Source of the DNA: an uncultured Alphaproteobacteria bacterium
Lineage (GTDB): Bacteria > Pseudomonadota > Alphaproteobacteria > HIMB59
Direction of reading: 5' to 3'
Length of the DNA stretch: 6,450 nucleotides
Assembly (NCBI GenBank): GCA_902575725.1
Contig: CACGSS010000018.1
Coordinates: 1 to 6,450 of the forward strand
Notes under the pieces: generated by a model
What the model saw: the letters and a program-made list of their open reading frames with translations, nothing else
Databases searched by the model: none
What the model was told of the DNA's origin: nothing
In this document: in pieces, positions 4,446 through 6,450 of the stretch
How the letters are laid out: the number at the start of each line of letters is the position of its first letter
Position numbering within the stretch: position 1 is the first letter of the stretch
Program-made: the position numbers and the translations under genes

Positions 4446-6354
4446 GTTATTTGAACCAAGTAGAAAATTTATTAAATCTACAAATCTTTTTAAATTTCAG
4501 ACATATTTAGAACAAAAACTTTCTAAAAAATTTTTAAATTATAACAAGCTTTGGTTATGGACTAATAAGAACCCTGGTAAGTTTTGGGAGTCTATAGTTG
4601 AGTATTTTAATATCGACCTTGAGAGGAAAAGATTTTTTAAAGCTTACAAAAAAAAATCTTTTTGGAAGTCAATTTTTTTTGATAACAGTAATCTTAATTA
4701 TTACGATTTAATTTCTAAAAATAATTCATCAGATTTGGCCATTGAATTTATGGGAGAAAACAAATTTAGCGAAAAAATTATTTATAGTGATTTAAATAAA
4801 AGAATTAATGCATTAAGCAATTTTTTTAGAGACAAAGGCATTAAAAAAGGTGATGTAATTGTTGGATATCTGCCAAATATACCTGATACAGTAATAAGTT
4901 TCCTTTCTGCAGCAAAAATTGGTGCAGTTTGGTCTTCTTGCTCTGCTGACTTTGGAACACAAGCGGTGATTGACAGATTTTCCCAGCTTAAGCCTAAGCT
5001 TTTAATTGTTGCTGACTATTATTTTTATAACGGCAAGAAATTTCAATATTCAAAAAACTTAAGAATATTAAAAGCAAATTTAAATAATCCACTAATTTTA
5101 AAAACTAGTTATCCTTCAAAAAATAACACCTCTGAATTAAAAAAAATTTACAATCACAAAAAATATTCAAAACTAAATAAAAATATATCATTGAGCTTTA
5201 ATCATCCGCTATATGTTTTATTTTCTAGTGGAACGACAGGGCTTCCTAAGTGTATTACGCACGGCCACGGCGGCTCACTCCTTCAACATTTAAAAGAACT
5301 AGCATTACACACAAATGTTAAATCTGAAGATAAAATGCTTTTCTTAACTACTTGCGGGTGGATGATGTGGAACTGGACAGTTTCAAACTTACTACTAGGC
5401 TCCTCAATCGTTCTTTATGATGGCTCCCCATTTTATCCAAATATAAATCGAGTTATCAATATTACAAAAGATACTAATTCAACAATGCTAGGTGCGGGAG
5501 CAAAAGTTTATGAAACTATTCAGAATAATTATAAATCAAATAAAAAAGATATTTTAAAAAAAATTAATTGTTTTATATCAACTGGCTCTCCTTTAAGCCC
5601 AGACACTTTTAAGTTTATTAATAAAAGTTTAAATTCAAAATCTTTTATACATTCGGTGAGTGGAGGTACAGACATAGTCTCGTGTTTTATGTTAGGAATA
5701 CCAACTTTACCTGTCTATTCAGGTGAAATTCAAGGACCGGGCTTGGGCATGGATATTGATGTTTTCAATGATAATGGCAAGCCAACCAAAAAGACAGGAG
5801 AACTAGTTTGCAAGACCCCTTTCCCCTCTAAGCCTATCTACTTTTGGAATGACAGATTGAATGACAAGTATAAATCCGCATATTTTAAAAAATTTCCAAA
5901 CATATGGTCTCATGGAGATTATGTGAAAAAAACCAAAAATGGGGGTTATGTAATCTTTGGAAGGTCAGATGCTACTTTAAATCCAGGCGGTGTCAGAATA
6001 GGAACAGGTGAAATATACAGTTGCTTACAAAAATTTCATTGGATCGAGGACTGTTTGGCAACAGGTTATTTGACTAAAAATGATGAAAAAATTGTCCTTT
6101 TTTTGAAATTGTTAAACACAAAAATTAATGTTGATTTTAATACAATATTGAAAAAACACCTCAAGACATCGCTTAGTCCAAGGCACGTTCCTTGGAAAAT
6201 ATTTATAGTCAAAGACATTCCAAGAACAAAAAGTGGTAAAAACTCTGAAATACTTGTCAAAAAAATTATCAATAATGATAAAGTGCAGAACTTGGGACCA
6301 TTGGCAAATCCTGAGTCAGTAATTGAATACAGAAAGATAAATATTAATGAGTGA
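4438..6354 (+). CDS. aacS: Acetoacetyl-CoA synthetase (acetoacetate--CoA ligase)
   Basis: This 638-residue ANL-superfamily adenylating enzyme is close to the usual length of about 650 for the family. The N-terminal ACAS-type segment (about 38-61, LWLWTNKNPGKFWESI) matches the acetoacetyl-CoA synthetase opening. 'GAVWSSCSADFG' and 'DRF-x-Q-x-x-P' follow. The ATP P-loop is S263-S-G-T-T-G-L-P-K271; 'CGWMMWNW' comes next; the A5 region is S408-G-G-T-D412, the AacS form rather than YGMTE. S491-H-G-D494 and G508-R-S-D-x-x-L-N-P-G-G are the ATP/ribose-binding and hinge region. The C-terminal catalytic lysine is K601 in PRTKSGK, a site often controlled by acetylation in this superfamily. Reaction: acetoacetate + ATP + CoA gives acetoacetyl-CoA + AMP + PPi, in the cytoplasm. 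It overlaps the thioesterase by 8 bp upstream and a thiolase by 8 bp downstream. All core residues are present, so it should be active; a related beta-keto or branched acid as substrate is the main alternative. Confidence 0.92.
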   Translation: MDKLFEPSRKFIKSTNLFKFQTYLEQKLSKKFLNYNKLWLWTNKNPGKFWESIVEYFNIDLERKRFFKAYKKKSFWKSIFFDNSNLNYYDLISKNNSSDLAIEFMGENKFSEKIIYSDLNKRINALSNFFRDKGIKKGDVIVGYLPNIPDTVISFLSAAKIGAVWSSCSADFGTQAVIDRFSQLKPKLLIVADYYFYNGKKFQYSKNLRILKANLNNPLILKTSYPSKNNTSELKKIYNHKKYSKLNKNISLSFNHPLYVLFSSGTTGLPKCITHGHGGSLLQHLKELALHTNVKSEDKMLFLTTCGWMMWNWTVSNLLLGSSIVLYDGSPFYPNINRVINITKDTNSTMLGAGAKVYETIQNNYKSNKKDILKKINCFISTGSPLSPDTFKFINKSLNSKSFIHSVSGGTDIVSCFMLGIPTLPVYSGEIQGPGLGMDIDVFNDNGKPTKKTGELVCKTPFPSKPIYFWNDRLNDKYKSAYFKKFPNIWSHGDYVKKTKNGGYVIFGRSDATLNPGGVRIGTGEIYSCLQKFHWIEDCLATGYLTKNDEKIVLFLKLLNTKINVDFNTILKKHLKTSLSPRHVPWKIFIVKDIPRTKSGKNSEILVKKIINNDKVQNLGPLANPESVIEYRKININE

Positions 6355-6450
6355 TGTTTTTATAATCGATGCAGTTAGAACACCAATAGGAGCTTATCTT
6401 GGTAATTACAAAAAAACTGAATCAGTAGAATTAGGAACCTCTTGTCTCAA
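6347..6450 (+). CDS. Thiolase (acetyl-CoA acetyltransferase), N-terminal fragment
   Basis: The frame opens with ATG at 6347 and stays open to the window end (34 complete codons). It begins MSDVFIIDAVRTPIGAYLGN, the standard thiolase II N-terminus (V-x-I-x-x-AVRTPIG-x-x-x-G), followed by a V-E-L-G-T motif. The active-site Cys, near residue 90 in this family, is off the window. The ATG overlaps the synthetase stop by 8 bp (ATGAGTGA). A weak GAAAG lies about 11 nt upstream. With acetoacetyl-CoA synthetase just before it, the likely reaction is cleavage of acetoacetyl-CoA with CoA to two acetyl-CoA (AtoB/PhaA type). The reverse, polyester-building direction cannot be excluded because the following genes are not visible. 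Confidence 0.85.
   Translation, partial: MSDVFIIDAVRTPIGAYLGNYKKTESVELGTSCL

Noticed and set aside
4660..4680. A- and T-rich runs within coding regions as terminators or slippage sites
   Set aside because: Homopolymer runs are common throughout this A+T-rich window. No GC-rich stem precedes them and the reading frames continue through them without change.
6066..6272. 68-codon minus-strand ORF inside the synthetase gene
   Set aside because: It lies opposite the conserved C-terminal catalytic-lysine region of acetoacetyl-CoA synthetase. Its hydrophobic composition is what antisense of Lys-rich codons yields.
1..6450. CRISPR array, insertion sequence, toxin-antitoxin or defence system
   Set aside because: No regularly spaced repeats, transposase motifs, terminal inverted repeats or defence-type domains were seen. 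The genes are metabolic, envelope-related or small unknowns.

Overview
The window is strongly A+T-rich and tightly packed, with overlapping genes, short spacers and few clear Shine-Dalgarno sequences. This looks like a streamlined, free-living proteobacterium. A SAR11-like or other low-GC marine alphaproteobacterium is my best guess, from base composition, compaction and gene content. No rRNA or other lineage marker is present to settle it.

Left edge (1-456): the start of a class III aminotransferase runs leftward off the window. It is preceded on the same (minus) strand by an unannotated 41-residue single-pass membrane ORF whose stop codon directly abuts the aminotransferase start. Between this and the first plus-strand gene lies a spacer of about 230 bp. 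It holds a convincing minus-strand intrinsic terminator, a second stem-loop, a perfect 16-bp palindrome and a doubtful antisense ORF.

Envelope pair (457-3386): a polytopic protein resembling GT-C glycosyltransferases of the ArnT/PMT type overlaps by ATGA with a protein carrying two PAP2 phosphatase domains. They probably act on lipid-linked sugars or lipid phosphates at the periplasmic face. The last ten codons and the stop of the PAP2 gene are supplied by the antisense strand of a convergent tRNA-Arg(UCG) gene (3354-3428, minus).

Small genes (3473-4047): an unknown two-TM 79-residue protein, a DUF4177-like 71-residue protein, and a 26-residue membrane microprotein whose stop overlaps the next start (TAATG).

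Acetoacetate operon (4047-6450): a YbgC-family acyl-CoA thioesterase, acetoacetyl-CoA synthetase, and the start of a thiolase, joined by two 8-bp overlaps. The synthetase and thiolase would take acetoacetate to acetoacetyl-CoA and then to two acetyl-CoA. The thioesterase may tune or proofread the acyl-CoA pool.

I found no CRISPR array, insertion sequence, phage gene or clear defence system. The best candidates for something undescribed are the small membrane ORFs, the structured spacer at 250-350, and the tRNA/PAP2 overlap.
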